Position numbers and translations under genes: made by a program. The notes beneath the pieces were generated by a model. That model did not search any database. It was not told the origin of the DNA and was given only the letters and a program-made list of their open reading frames with translations. DNA of 64,000 bases from Alphaproteobacteria bacterium PA2 (lineage in GTDB: Bacteria; Pseudomonadota; Alphaproteobacteria; Caulobacterales; Caulobacteraceae), in NCBI GenBank assembly GCA_002256425.1, contig NKIZ01000001.1, positions 496,001 to 560,000 of the forward strand, read 5' to 3'. Numbering within the stretch: position 1 is the first letter of the stretch; every line of letters begins with the position of its first letter. Below, piece by piece: positions 16,532 to 24,695 of this stretch.

Positions 16532-17286
16532 TCCGCACTTTGATCACCATTTCCGTTGTCGGCTTTCTGCTGAGCATTGCCTGCATCGCCGGCGCCATCG
16601 GCCTGGCCGGCGGACCCTTCTCCATCCGGGACCGGGCCAAGGGCTGGGCTGTCGAGCATACCGAGTGGGGCGACCACAAAAGGGGTCGTCACGGGATCAC
16701 CATCACAAGCGATGACGGTGAAACCACGACCCGCGACTTCACCTGGCAGGGGGCGGACCATCTTGATGTCAGCCCGTCGGCAGACATCGTCTACACCCAG
16801 GGACCGGTCGCCAAGCTGACCATCTTCGGCCCGACCGAGGCCCTGGACAATCTCCGGGTTCGTGACGGTCGCATCGACTATGCCGGCGGCTATGACAATG
16901 ACGACGCCCGGCTGAAGATCATCCTGACGGCCCCCGACGTCCAGGCCTTCGACCTTGCTGGCTCCCAGAAGCTTGTGGTCGAGAGCTACAAGCAGGAAAA
17001 GCTCAGCCTGGATATTTCCGGCGACGCCCAGGTCTCGGTCAAGGGGGTGGCCACCAGCCTCCGTCTCGACATAACGGGCGATGGCTCGGCGGATCTTGCT
17101 GATCTGACGCTCGACTCTGCGGTGGTCGACATCTCCGGCAATGGCCAGGCCAGCCTTGGTCCCAGGGAGTCCGCCAAGATCGACGTTTCCGGCGACGGGG
17201 TGGTCAAGCTGACGGCAAAGCCCAGGATCCTGACCCAGGACATTTCCGGATCTGGTCAGGTCAGCCAGCCGGGGCTTCCCGACTGA
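16528..17286 (+). CDS. Head-GIN / DUF2807 adhesin-like membrane-anchored protein
   Basis: This 252-residue protein has an N-terminal membrane helix (ITISVVGFLLSIACIAGAIG) and a C-terminal beta-rich domain with repeated strand turns such as DISGDAQVSVKG, DITGDGSADLADL, DISGNGQASLG and DVSGDGVVKL. That is the DUF2807 putative auto-transporter adhesin (head GIN) right-handed beta-helix type. It would lie in the periplasm. It overlaps the DUF1700 gene by 4 nt and completes the PadR module. The gene order is conserved in other bacteria, but the function is not established. Confidence 0.82.
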   Translation: MIRTLITISVVGFLLSIACIAGAIGLAGGPFSIRDRAKGWAVEHTEWGDHKRGRHGITITSDDGETTTRDFTWQGADHLDVSPSADIVYTQGPVAKLTIFGPTEALDNLRVRDGRIDYAGGYDNDDARLKIILTAPDVQAFDLAGSQKLVVESYKQEKLSLDISGDAQVSVKGVATSLRLDITGDGSADLADLTLDSAVVDISGNGQASLGPRESAKIDVSGDGVVKLTAKPRILTQDISGSGQVSQPGLPD

Positions 17287-17317
17287 CCCAAAAAGCACCG
17301 ACCTGCCAGACAGGAGG

Positions 17318-17364
17318 ATGTTTTGATCCGATAACCGGTTCCCACCTGTCGGAACATGCTCTAG
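17318..17364 (+). repeat. Dispersed palindromic element, copy 1 (before zapE)
   Basis: This 47-nt copy matches, in reverse complement, the element at 59469-59520 with only a few differences; both share GATCCGATAACCGGTTCCCA and GGAACATGCTCTAG. The left outer arm is partly lost here. Its CTAG end lies 10 nt before the zapE ATG, the same placement and orientation as the other copy relative to obgE. Confidence 0.75.
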
Positions 17365-17374
17365 GCGGAGGCCA

Positions 17375-18487
17375 ATGGCCTCCGCCCTTCTATCCGCCTT
17401 TGACGCCCGGCTCGAACAGGGCCTGATCCGTCCGGATCCCGCCCAGGCCCTTGGCCTGGCGTCACTGGTGCGCCTGGAGGCCGACCTTTCAGAGACCGGC
17501 GGCCTGCTGGCCAGGTTCCGCAAGCCGGAAAGCCGCCGGGGGGTCTATCTCTGGGGGCCGGTGGGTCGGGGCAAGTCCATGCTCATGGACCTGTTCTTCG
17601 AAACCATCCCGGTGAAGTCCAAGCGCCGGACCCACTTCCATGTCTTCATGGGCGAGATCCATCGCCGCATCGGCGCCTGGCGCAAGGGCGACGCCGCCGC
17701 GCGCAAGGCGGAATTCGGCCAGCACAGAGGAGATGATCCCATTCCGCCTGTGGCAGATCTTGTGGCCTCCGAAGCCCAGCTGATCTGCTTCGACGAATTC
17801 CAGGTCACCGACATTGCCGACGCCATGATCCTGGGCCGGCTGTTCGACGCCCTGTTCGAGCGGGGGGTGACCCTGGTGGCCACCTCCAACCGCGAGCCTG
17901 ACGCCCTCTACCGGGACGGCATCAACCGCCAGCTCTTCCTGCCCTTCATCGAGACCCTGAAGACCCGGGTCGAGGTGGTGAAGGTGGCGGGCGCCCACGA
18001 CTACCGCCTGGACCGACTGCGGGCGGCGGGCACGTGGTTCTCCCCCAATGATCCCGACAATCAGCGGACCTTCGCCGCCCTCTGGAAGGACATGCTGGGG
18101 GGCGAGGATGAGGTCGGCGAAACCCTCGAGGTGCTGGGCCGCAGGATCCACCTGCCCCACGCATCGGGCGGCTTGCTGAGGGCCAGTTTCGCAAGCCTTT
18201 GCTCGGTGGCCCTTGGCCCGAACGACTATGTGGCCCTGGCCGCTCAGTTCCATACGGTCTTCCTGCAGGACCTGCCGAAACTGACCGCCAACCGGCGGGA
18301 GGAGGCGCGGCGCCTGGTCACCCTGATCGATGAACTCTATGAGGCCCGGACCCGGCTGATCGTCCTGGCTGAGGCTGACCCGACCAAGCTCTACCCCGAG
18401 GGCGACGGCGCCTTCGAGTTTGAACGCACCGCCTCGCGGCTTCAGGAAATGAGGTCAGCCGACTGGCTGGCTGACAAGGCGGATTGA
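17375..18487 (+). CDS. zapE: Cell division protein ZapE (AFG1-type ATPase)
   Basis: ZapE is an AAA-type ATPase that associates with the Z-ring late in constriction and is related to mitochondrial AFG1/LACE1. At 370 residues it shows Walker A in GPVGRGKSMLMDLFF, HFHVFMGEIHRRI, Walker B in LICFDEFQVTDIADA and the sensor region VTLVATSNREPDALYRDGIN. The ATG at 17375 follows GGCGGAGG. The dispersed palindrome ends 10 nt upstream. Its 3' end overlaps the converging MFS gene by 46 nt. Confidence 0.93.
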   Translation: MASALLSAFDARLEQGLIRPDPAQALGLASLVRLEADLSETGGLLARFRKPESRRGVYLWGPVGRGKSMLMDLFFETIPVKSKRRTHFHVFMGEIHRRIGAWRKGDAAARKAEFGQHRGDDPIPPVADLVASEAQLICFDEFQVTDIADAMILGRLFDALFERGVTLVATSNREPDALYRDGINRQLFLPFIETLKTRVEVVKVAGAHDYRLDRLRAAGTWFSPNDPDNQRTFAALWKDMLGGEDEVGETLEVLGRRIHLPHASGGLLRASFASLCSVALGPNDYVALAAQFHTVFLQDLPKLTANRREEARRLVTLIDELYEARTRLIVLAEADPTKLYPEGDGAFEFERTASRLQEMRSADWLADKAD

Positions 18488-19620
18488 TCCTCGTCGGCAT
18501 AGTAGCGGCGCAGGAAGTACAGGGTTCCTGCTGCGCCGATGATCGAGGTGAGCAGGGTTACCTTCAAAGGGACCCCGACGAAAATCAGACCCGCCGCTAC
18601 AAGACATCCCAGGCCTCCGCCTATGTCATAGGCGCCCTCGGTCACCATGTGAAACCGCAGGGGACAGGGTGACGCCTTGGCCAGATTATAGACGGCTGTC
18701 GCCATGGGCGGGACATAGAGGCTGCCGGCCAGGGCGCCCAGGGCGTTGAGGATCAGGGCCATGGGAATGGTGACGGTCGCACTTCTGGCCAGGGTGTAGG
18801 CGGTGAAAACGGCGAAGGCCACGGTTGCCGCCTTCGCGCCGTGCCCCAGGTCCACCAGTTTTCCAAGGACCAGGCCGGCCATGGCCCCGACAATCCCGGC
18901 CAGGGCCAGGGCGCCGCCATAGGCGGTGAAACTTTCCTTCAGGATCAGGAACAGGACTAGCTGCCAACCGATGTAATAGCCCGCCGAAACCCAGCCGTCG
19001 GTGACGCAGATGGCGAAGCCCATGCGCGAAGCCCGGATGGCGCCCGGCGCGGTCCGGGCTATGGGGACCTCGGGACTGGCCAGCAGGGGCAGGGCGGCCA
19101 GGGTCTGGACAAGGGCGACGCCGCCAAAGGCCGCCGCTGGCCCGAGGTGGGTGATCCCCCAGCCTCCGAGGATCGGCCCGACGATTGACACGGCCGAGAC
19201 CAGGGCTTCTCGGGCGCTGACCTGATGGCCGCGATGCTCCGGGTCGCCCAGGGCTGCAAAATAGGCGTGATAGGTTGTCCAGTAGAGGGTGTCCCCCGCC
19301 GCCGAGACAATGCACAGGGCCAGCAGCCATCCATCCATGCCGTGGACCTGGGCCAGCAATGGGTACTGCATGGCCTGGACCACAGTTCCAAGAATGACGA
19401 CAGGCCGCAGCCCCCAGGCCTTGCCGAAAATCAGGATTATGGGACGCAGGCAGAAGCGTCCGACCATGATGGCCGAGAAGGCGCAGAACACCAGGGGCAG
19501 GCTGACCCCGGCCTTCAGCAGATAGACGGCGAAGAAGGCGCCGCCGCCACTGACCGCCAGGGAGTGCATGCCATAGTGCAGGTTCAGCAGGTTGACGGAC
19601 CTGTTGCCGAGAAAGGCCAT
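18442..19620 (-). CDS. MFS transporter
   Basis: This 392-residue protein has about twelve hydrophobic helices, with an N-terminal half starting LNLHYGMHSLAVSGGGAFF and an internal DTLYWTTYHAYFAALGDPEHR loop. It is a secondary transporter of the major facilitator group. It starts 6 nt after the stop of the sphingosine-phosphate-lyase-like gene, so the pair is one transcript; it may export or import the substrate or product of that enzyme. The substrate cannot be deduced. The 3' end overlaps zapE. Confidence 0.85.
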   Translation of the reverse strand: MAFLGNRSVNLLNLHYGMHSLAVSGGGAFFAVYLLKAGVSLPLVFCAFSAIMVGRFCLRPIILIFGKAWGLRPVVILGTVVQAMQYPLLAQVHGMDGWLLALCIVSAAGDTLYWTTYHAYFAALGDPEHRGHQVSAREALVSAVSIVGPILGGWGITHLGPAAAFGGVALVQTLAALPLLASPEVPIARTAPGAIRASRMGFAICVTDGWVSAGYYIGWQLVLFLILKESFTAYGGALALAGIVGAMAGLVLGKLVDLGHGAKAATVAFAVFTAYTLARSATVTIPMALILNALGALAGSLYVPPMATAVYNLAKASPCPLRFHMVTEGAYDIGGGLGCLVAAGLIFVGVPLKVTLLTSIIGAAGTLYFLRRYYADEDQSALSASQSADLIS

Positions 19621-19626
19621 GCCGCC

Positions 19627-20895
19627 TCAGGAATAGCGGGCTTCGGGCGCCGGCTGGCCGCCGGAGCCCTCAGCCTGGACTTCCTCCAGGGCCCATTTCA
19701 GATCCGCCAGATAGGACTCGACGACCTCGAGATGGAAGGGCGAGAGCATGAGGTGCAGCCCCTTCGGGCTGGAAGTGGTGCTCGTGAACCAGCCCCGCTG
19801 GTTCAGCCTGGCCCAGAGCTTCATCGGATCAACGTCGTGGCGGCCGAAGGCCACAAGGCCCAGGACCGGCTTGCCGAAGACTTCAAAGCCCAGGTCGCGG
19901 ACCCCGGCCTCGACGGCCTCCCGCGCCGCCGTCACCTGCCCCTGCTTCTCGCGATAGCCGGACACCCCCAGGAAGTTCATCACCGCCCAGGCCGCTGAAA
20001 TGGCGCCGCCGGGTCGGGTGCCGGCCAGGGTGGGGGTGACCATCCGGCCGCCGGGCCAGTCGCGGAAGTCGAAGGTCATGTACTTCTGCAGGTCGGCATT
20101 CCTGAAGAAGAGGGTCGAGGCGCCCTTGGCGCAATAGCCGTACTTGTGCAGGTCCGCCGACATGGACCGGACCCCCGGCAACTCGAAATCGAAGGGCGCC
20201 ACATCCCCGCCATTCATCCTGACAAAGGGGGCGATATAGCCGCCGACACAGGCGTCCACGTGCAGCCAGAGGTCCTTCTCCTGGGCCAGTTCCGACAGGG
20301 CTGCGATCGGGTCTATCAGGCCGTAGGGAAAGCATGGCGCCGACCCGACAATCATCATGGTGGCGCTGTCGCAGGCGGCGGCCATGGCCTGCGCGTCGGC
20401 CAGCAGGTCCTTCACCGGAATACGCCGGACCTCGATCTCCATGACCGCGCAGGCCTTGTCGAAGGCTGGATGGGCCGACCAGGGCAGGACCAGGTTGAGG
20501 GGGCCGGTCACCCCCCTGGCCTTGCGGGCGAAATCCCGGGCCGCCTTGACCGCCATGGTGATGGAATCCGTGCCGCCGGACGTCGTCACGCCGCTGGCGC
20601 CCTCGGGTCCATGAAGCAGGTAAAGGCCAAACCCGACCACCTCGGACTCCATCCGCTTGAGGCTGGGAAAGGCCATGGGCCCCAGGCCGTTCTCGGACAT
20701 GAAGGCGGTATAGGCGGCCTTCTGGACCTGCTCGACCTCGGGTCCGGCGTTGAAGACATAGACCGCGGTCTTTCCGTCCCGCCACTTCACATCGCCGCCG
20801 GCATAGTCGGCCATCCGGGCCTGGAGATCGCTCCAGCTGGCGCCGGCTTCGGGGAGGGGGCGGGTCATGAGGTAATCCTTGGGATTCAACCCCAT
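19627..20895 (-). CDS. PLP-dependent lyase/decarboxylase resembling sphingosine-1-phosphate lyase
   Basis: This 422-residue group II PLP enzyme has the lysine motif SADLHKYGYCAKGAS, close to the SADTHKYGYAPKGSS-type motif of sphingosine-1-phosphate lyases, plus HVDACVGGYIAPF, TSGGTDSITMAVKAARD and WPGGRMVTPTLAGTRPGG. Other branches of the fold are glutamate or aromatic amino acid decarboxylases, but the local motifs favour the lyase branch. It has no membrane anchor, unlike eukaryotic lyases. Caulobacterales can make sphingolipids, so a role in long-chain-base breakdown is possible, yet unproven. It is co-transcribed with an MFS transporter. Confidence 0.82.
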   Translation of the reverse strand: MGLNPKDYLMTRPLPEAGASWSDLQARMADYAGGDVKWRDGKTAVYVFNAGPEVEQVQKAAYTAFMSENGLGPMAFPSLKRMESEVVGFGLYLLHGPEGASGVTTSGGTDSITMAVKAARDFARKARGVTGPLNLVLPWSAHPAFDKACAVMEIEVRRIPVKDLLADAQAMAAACDSATMMIVGSAPCFPYGLIDPIAALSELAQEKDLWLHVDACVGGYIAPFVRMNGGDVAPFDFELPGVRSMSADLHKYGYCAKGASTLFFRNADLQKYMTFDFRDWPGGRMVTPTLAGTRPGGAISAAWAVMNFLGVSGYREKQGQVTAAREAVEAGVRDLGFEVFGKPVLGLVAFGRHDVDPMKLWARLNQRGWFTSTTSSPKGLHLMLSPFHLEVVESYLADLKWALEEVQAEGSGGQPAPEARYS

Positions 20896-20925
20896 GGATA
20901 GCGGCCCGTCATGCCCTGCGCCAGC

Positions 20926-21894
20926 TTAGAACATCTGGGACATGACCAGATAGAGCGGAATGCCGACGAGGATGTTGAACGGGAATGTCACCCCCAGCGA
21001 CAGGGGGAGATAGACCCCGGCGTCGGCCTCGGGCAGGGCCATCTTCATGGCGGCCGGAACAGCGATGTATGAGGCGCTGGCCGCCAGGGTCGCCATGAGG
21101 GCGCGGTTTTCCGGCGGGACCCCGACAAGCTGGCAAAGGACGAGGGCGATCACTGCGGAGGCGAGGGGCATGCCAATGCCGAACAGGGCAAGTCCCGGCG
21201 TGAGGCTGTTTTTCTCGGCGATCCGCCGGGAGGCGACGAGGCCCATTTCCAGGAGGAAAAGGCAGAGGACGCCCTGGAACAGGGGGTTCACGAACAGGTC
21301 GATCTTCTTCAGGCCTGCCTCCCCGGTGACCGCGCCGATGAGGAAGGAGCCCAGCAGCAGGACGACCGTGCCGTTCAGGAAAACCTCCCGCAGAACCTCG
21401 GCCAGGGCGCCTTTCTCGCCGGCCTTTTCCCGACGACCGGCCAGCAGCAGGCCGCTGATGATGGCGGGGGTTTCCATGAGGGCGACCACGGCAGCCATGT
21501 ATCCGGCAAAGGCCACTCCCTGCAGATGGAGGAATTCACCGGCAGCGGCGAAGGTGACGGCGGAGACTGACCCGTAGTGGGCCGCGGTGGCCGCCCGGGT
21601 CTTCCGATCCACCTTGCGGAAGGCGCCAAGTATGGCGAAGGCCAGGACTGGCAGGGTGAAGCTCAGCAGGACCGCCGCAACTGCGCTGGCAAGGAAGCCC
21701 TGGCTGAAACCGGCATGGGAGGCCTCCACCCCGCCCCGGAAGCCGATGCAGAGCATCAGGTAGAGGGCCATGGTCTTGACCACGCCTTCGGGGATGGCGA
21801 GGTCTGACCGGGCGAACCCCGCCATCAGGCCCAGTGCGAAAAACAGGACAGCCGGCTGAAGGAGGTTGCCGGCCGCCAGGTTGAGAATGTCCAT
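20926..21894 (-). CDS. SbtA-like sodium-dependent bicarbonate permease
   Basis: This 322-residue membrane protein has about ten helices and the family start AVLFFALGLMAGFARSDLAI, then LYLMLCIGFRGGVEASHAG and HYGSVSAVTFAAAGEFL. Relatives in cyanobacteria import bicarbonate with sodium; in heterotrophs the role is probably anaplerotic bicarbonate or another anion supply. It lies 30 nt before the lyase/MFS pair on the same strand and is divergent from a LysR gene, whose product probably controls it. Confidence 0.87.
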   Translation of the reverse strand: MDILNLAAGNLLQPAVLFFALGLMAGFARSDLAIPEGVVKTMALYLMLCIGFRGGVEASHAGFSQGFLASAVAAVLLSFTLPVLAFAILGAFRKVDRKTRAATAAHYGSVSAVTFAAAGEFLHLQGVAFAGYMAAVVALMETPAIISGLLLAGRREKAGEKGALAEVLREVFLNGTVVLLLGSFLIGAVTGEAGLKKIDLFVNPLFQGVLCLFLLEMGLVASRRIAEKNSLTPGLALFGIGMPLASAVIALVLCQLVGVPPENRALMATLAASASYIAVPAAMKMALPEADAGVYLPLSLGVTFPFNILVGIPLYLVMSQMF

Positions 21895-21940
21895 GGTGAG
21901 CCCCCGCTTGGTGAAACGGCGGTGGGCTTAGTTTGCTCTT

Positions 21941-21986
21941 GATCATATTGGAAATTAATAGATCCTATCTGTATGATGAATAAAAC
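21941..21986. promoter_or_regulatory. AT-rich LysR-type operator region between sbtA-like and lysR genes
   Basis: The divergent intergenic stretch is sharply AT-rich against its surroundings. It holds TATT-N7-AATA at 21946-21960, which contains a T-N11-A LysR motif, followed by a second half-site-like region ATAGATCCTATCTGTATGAT. This is the usual layout for a LysR protein that activates the divergent gene and represses itself. Confidence 0.5.
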
Positions 21987-22003
21987 TGATCCAAGGGCTT
22001 TTC

Positions 22004-22930
22004 ATGGCCGATGACCTTCCAGATCCCCAGTCCGGCGCCCTGCCGCGGAATCTCGATCTGGACCTCCTTCGCACCTTCGTTCTGGTGGTCGAGACCGGAG
22101 GGTTCACCCGGGCCGGGGCCCGGATCGGACGCTCCCAGGCCGCGGTCAGCCTTCAGATTCGGCGGCTGGAAGACCAGGTCCGCGCCCGGCTCCTGGATCG
22201 TGATTCCCGGGGGCTTAGCCTGACGCCCCTCGGCGAGGTCCTGCTGGGGCAGGCCCGTCGGCTGCTGCGGATGAATGACGATATTCTCACAACCCTTTTC
22301 GGGGCCGAGGTGGCCGGCGAGGTCCGGTTCGGCGCGCCGGAGGATTTTGCGACGGCCTATCTTCCCGAGATCCTGGGCCGGTTCGCCCAGGCCAATCCGC
22401 AGGTGCAGCTCAATGTCACCTGTGATCTGACCCTGAACCTGCTGGACGGGCTGCAGAATGGGCGGTTGGACCTGGCCCTGATCAAGCGTGATCCCACCGA
22501 AGCCGATCTGGGGGTGAGGGTCTGGCGCGAACCCCTGGTCTGGGTCGGCGCCTCAATCGACATACTGGAGCGTCCTGGCCCCCTGCCGGTCATCGTCGCT
22601 CCAGCGCCCTGCGTCTATCGCCGCCGCGCCCTTTCCGCGCTTGGGGACGCAGGTCGTGAATGGCGCGTCGCCTATGTCAGCCCCTCCCTTGCAGGGCAGC
22701 ACGCGGCCCTGCGGGCGGGGTTGGGGGTGACAGCCCTGCCGCGGGACATGACGCCCGATGACCTGGCCATACTGGACGATGCCCTGCCCAAACTCAGCGA
22801 CACCGAAATCGCTTTGCTGACAGCCGCCCCGGAACCTCGTCCGGCTGTCGCCCGGCTGGCGGAGACCATCAAGCAGGCCATGGAGCGCCATCGACGGCTC
22901 CCTGCTTCCGGCAGGCCCGAAATCCGCTAG
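22004..22930 (+). CDS. LysR-family regulator divergent from the SbtA-like permease
   Basis: This 308-residue protein has an N-terminal winged helix (residues about 20-80: LDLLRTFVLVVETGGFTRAG, RSQAAVSLQIRRLEDQV) and a C-terminal periplasmic-binding-protein-like effector domain from about residue 105 (VRFGAPEDFATAYLPEIL). It starts at ATG 22004 after AGGG. Its divergent position and the AT-rich operator suggest it controls the permease and perhaps the lyase/MFS pair. The effector is unknown. Confidence 0.88.
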   Translation: MADDLPDPQSGALPRNLDLDLLRTFVLVVETGGFTRAGARIGRSQAAVSLQIRRLEDQVRARLLDRDSRGLSLTPLGEVLLGQARRLLRMNDDILTTLFGAEVAGEVRFGAPEDFATAYLPEILGRFAQANPQVQLNVTCDLTLNLLDGLQNGRLDLALIKRDPTEADLGVRVWREPLVWVGASIDILERPGPLPVIVAPAPCVYRRRALSALGDAGREWRVAYVSPSLAGQHAALRAGLGVTALPRDMTPDDLAILDDALPKLSDTEIALLTAAPEPRPAVARLAETIKQAMERHRRLPASGRPEIR

Positions 22931-22965
22931 ACTGGCCGGCCTTCGACGTCGGAGGAGACCGGGCC

Positions 22966-23247
22966 ATGATCCGCCCTTCCCAGTTTCTGCTTGTCTGCCT
23001 GATCAGCGGCGCGGCCCATGCACAGGCCTCCAGCGTCATCAAGCCGCCGCCCGGCGATCTTTGCCACGCCCGCGCTGCCAAGCCCTTGATCGGGCGCGCC
23101 ATTTCGGAAGCGCCCAAACCCCGCCACGGCTATTCCCACAGGTTTGTCTGCACCACATGTCAGGTGCCCACCGACTATAATCCCCGGCGGCTGAACTTCA
23201 TCTTCGATGAAAAGACCCGGAAGATCACCGCCCTGCAGTGTGGCTAG
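22966..23247 (+). CDS. Secreted I78-family peptidase inhibitor-like protein
   Basis: This 93-residue protein begins with a signal peptide (FLLVCLISGAAHA) after a strong GGAGGAG ribosome site. The mature part contains PLIGRAISEA, then PTDYNPRRLNFIFDEKTRKI and a final ALQCG, which match the I78 serine-protease-inhibitor fold (family pattern LIG, then DxxPxRLNxxxD and xxCG). Extra cysteines in FVCTTCQ are unusual for the family. It probably guards periplasmic proteins against proteases. Its stop overlaps the converging LysR stop by 4 nt. Confidence 0.68.
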   Translation: MIRPSQFLLVCLISGAAHAQASSVIKPPPGDLCHARAAKPLIGRAISEAPKPRHGYSHRFVCTTCQVPTDYNPRRLNFIFDEKTRKITALQCG

Positions 23248-24128
23248 GCGGGTCGAAGCCGCTCCACCAGGGCCTGGGCGTAGGGCCGCAGGGCCGCAAG
23301 GTCCCGCACCACAATCTTGAGTTCGCGTACCGCCCACTCATCGGTGAGTTCGATGATGTCGAGGTCCATGGTCTGGGCGGCGCGGCGGGCGGTGGTCTGG
23401 GGCACGACCCCGACGCCGACCCCCTGTTCCACCAGCCGGCAGACGGCGTCGAAGCTGCGCAACTGAACCCGCAGGCGCAGGGGGCGACCACCCCGGGCCG
23501 CCTTGTCGGCGAGGAACCTCTGCAGGGAGCTGGCCCGGTCCAGCCCGACGAGGTCGCAGGCCAGCACTTCTGAAAAGGCCGTTGAGCCCCCCTCGGACAG
23601 CGGATGACCCTTTTGCGCCACGACGACGAACCGATCCGACCGGAAGGGAAAGGCGGTGAGGCCGCCGACATCCACCGTGCCCGCCACAATGCCGATATCG
23701 CCCACCCCTTCGGCGATCAGACCGACAATCTCGTCCGACAGCTTTTCCTCGAGGTCGACGCTGACCTGGGGATAGGCGGCCAGAAAGGCGCTGAGCACTT
23801 CCGGCAGGAATTCGGTGAGGGCGTTGGTATTGGCCAGCAGGCGCACCTCCCCCGACAGGCCCTGGGCGAAGGCGCCCAGGTCTTCCCGCAGGCGGGCGCT
23901 CTGGGTCAGGATTGACCGGGCATGGTGCAGAAGGGTCCGGCCGGCGGCTGTTGGAACCACCCCCTGGCGGGTTCGGGTCAGCAGGGCGGCGCCCAGGGTC
24001 TCTTCCATGCCGCGAATCCGCGTGGAGGCGGCCGACAGGGCCAGGGCGCTGCGCTCGGCCCCCGCCGTGATGGAGCCGGCGTCCAGAACGTCGCAGAACA
24101 GTTTCAGGTCGGTGAGATCAAATCGCAT
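23244..24128 (-). CDS. LysR-family regulator divergent from sdhCDAB
   Basis: This 294-residue LysR protein has its winged helix at residues about 3-62 (LTDLKLFCDVLDAGSITAGA, RTRQGVVPTAAGRTLLHHA) and an effector domain thereafter (LLANTNALTEFLPEVLSAFL). It is divergent from the succinate dehydrogenase operon with 174 nt between the starts, so it might respond to a C4 dicarboxylate or redox state, but no operator stands out. LysR proteins of this subgroup often regulate transport or metabolism genes elsewhere. Confidence 0.87.
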   Translation of the reverse strand: MRFDLTDLKLFCDVLDAGSITAGAERSALALSAASTRIRGMEETLGAALLTRTRQGVVPTAAGRTLLHHARSILTQSARLREDLGAFAQGLSGEVRLLANTNALTEFLPEVLSAFLAAYPQVSVDLEEKLSDEIVGLIAEGVGDIGIVAGTVDVGGLTAFPFRSDRFVVVAQKGHPLSEGGSTAFSEVLACDLVGLDRASSLQRFLADKAARGGRPLRLRVQLRSFDAVCRLVEQGVGVGVVPQTTARRAAQTMDLDIIELTDEWAVRELKIVVRDLAALRPYAQALVERLRPA

Positions 24129-24245
24129 GCTTCGTCTTTCGCGAAGGAAGGCTATGACAATTACCTATTGCGTCGCATGCAAATTTTGAGTGACTTCTCC
24201 GATTGCGAAGTCAACCGGGATTGTCGCCAGGATTGCGCGCTTTCG

Positions 24246-24273
24246 TTGACACAGAGACCTCTGGGCTTAAAAC
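24246..24273 (+). promoter_or_regulatory. Promoter for sdhCDAB
   Basis: TTGACA at 24246-24251 is followed after 16 nt by TAAAAC at 24268-24273, embedded in GCTTAAAACC, close to the caulobacterial -10 consensus GCTANAWC. The implied leader before sdhC is about 20-25 nt. Confidence 0.65.
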
Positions 24274-24302
24274 CGGACGCGCAAGTCCGATTGGGAACCG
24301 CC

Positions 24303-24695
24303 ATGATTGACGCCGAACGCCCGCTATCGCCCCACGTCCAGGTCTGGCGATGGCACCTGACCATGTTCACCTCCATCGCCCATCGCGCCAGCGGCGCCGG
24401 GCTCTATGCAGGCGCCCTGATCCTCGGCGGCTGGGCAGTGGCCCTGGGCGCCGGACCGGCGGCCTATGAGGGCTATATGCAGCTGCTGGGCAGCCCCCTC
24501 GGCAAGCTGGTGCTTTTCCTGATGACCCTGGGGGTCTTCTATCATCTGGCCAACGGCATCCGCCATCTGGTCTGGGACGCCGGCAAGGGCCTGGACGTGA
24601 AGTCCGCCAATTTCAGCGCGGTCGTCGCCATCGCCTTCGCCATTGTGGCCAGCCTGGTCATCTGGGGCATCGCCATCACCACGGGAGCCGCCTGA
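24303..24695 (+). CDS. sdhC: Succinate dehydrogenase cytochrome b556 subunit
   Basis: SdhC anchors complex II in the inner membrane and ligates heme b. The 130-residue protein has RPLSPHVQVWRWHLTMFTSI, the heme/quinone signature SIAHRASGAG and three hydrophobic helices (GLYAGALILGGWAVALGAG, KLVLFLMTLGVFYHLANGIR, VVAIAFAIVASLVIWGIAI). The ATG at 24303 is preferred over longer in-frame extensions that run back into the divergent promoter. It overlaps sdhD at its stop. Confidence 0.95.
   Translation: MIDAERPLSPHVQVWRWHLTMFTSIAHRASGAGLYAGALILGGWAVALGAGPAAYEGYMQLLGSPLGKLVLFLMTLGVFYHLANGIRHLVWDAGKGLDVKSANFSAVVAIAFAIVASLVIWGIAITTGAA

Noticed and set aside
16039..17523. 494-residue open frame antisense to the DUF1700, head-GIN and zapE genes
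   Set aside because: It crosses three well-supported sense genes, has no recognisable domain and low-complexity Arg/Ser/Pro composition.
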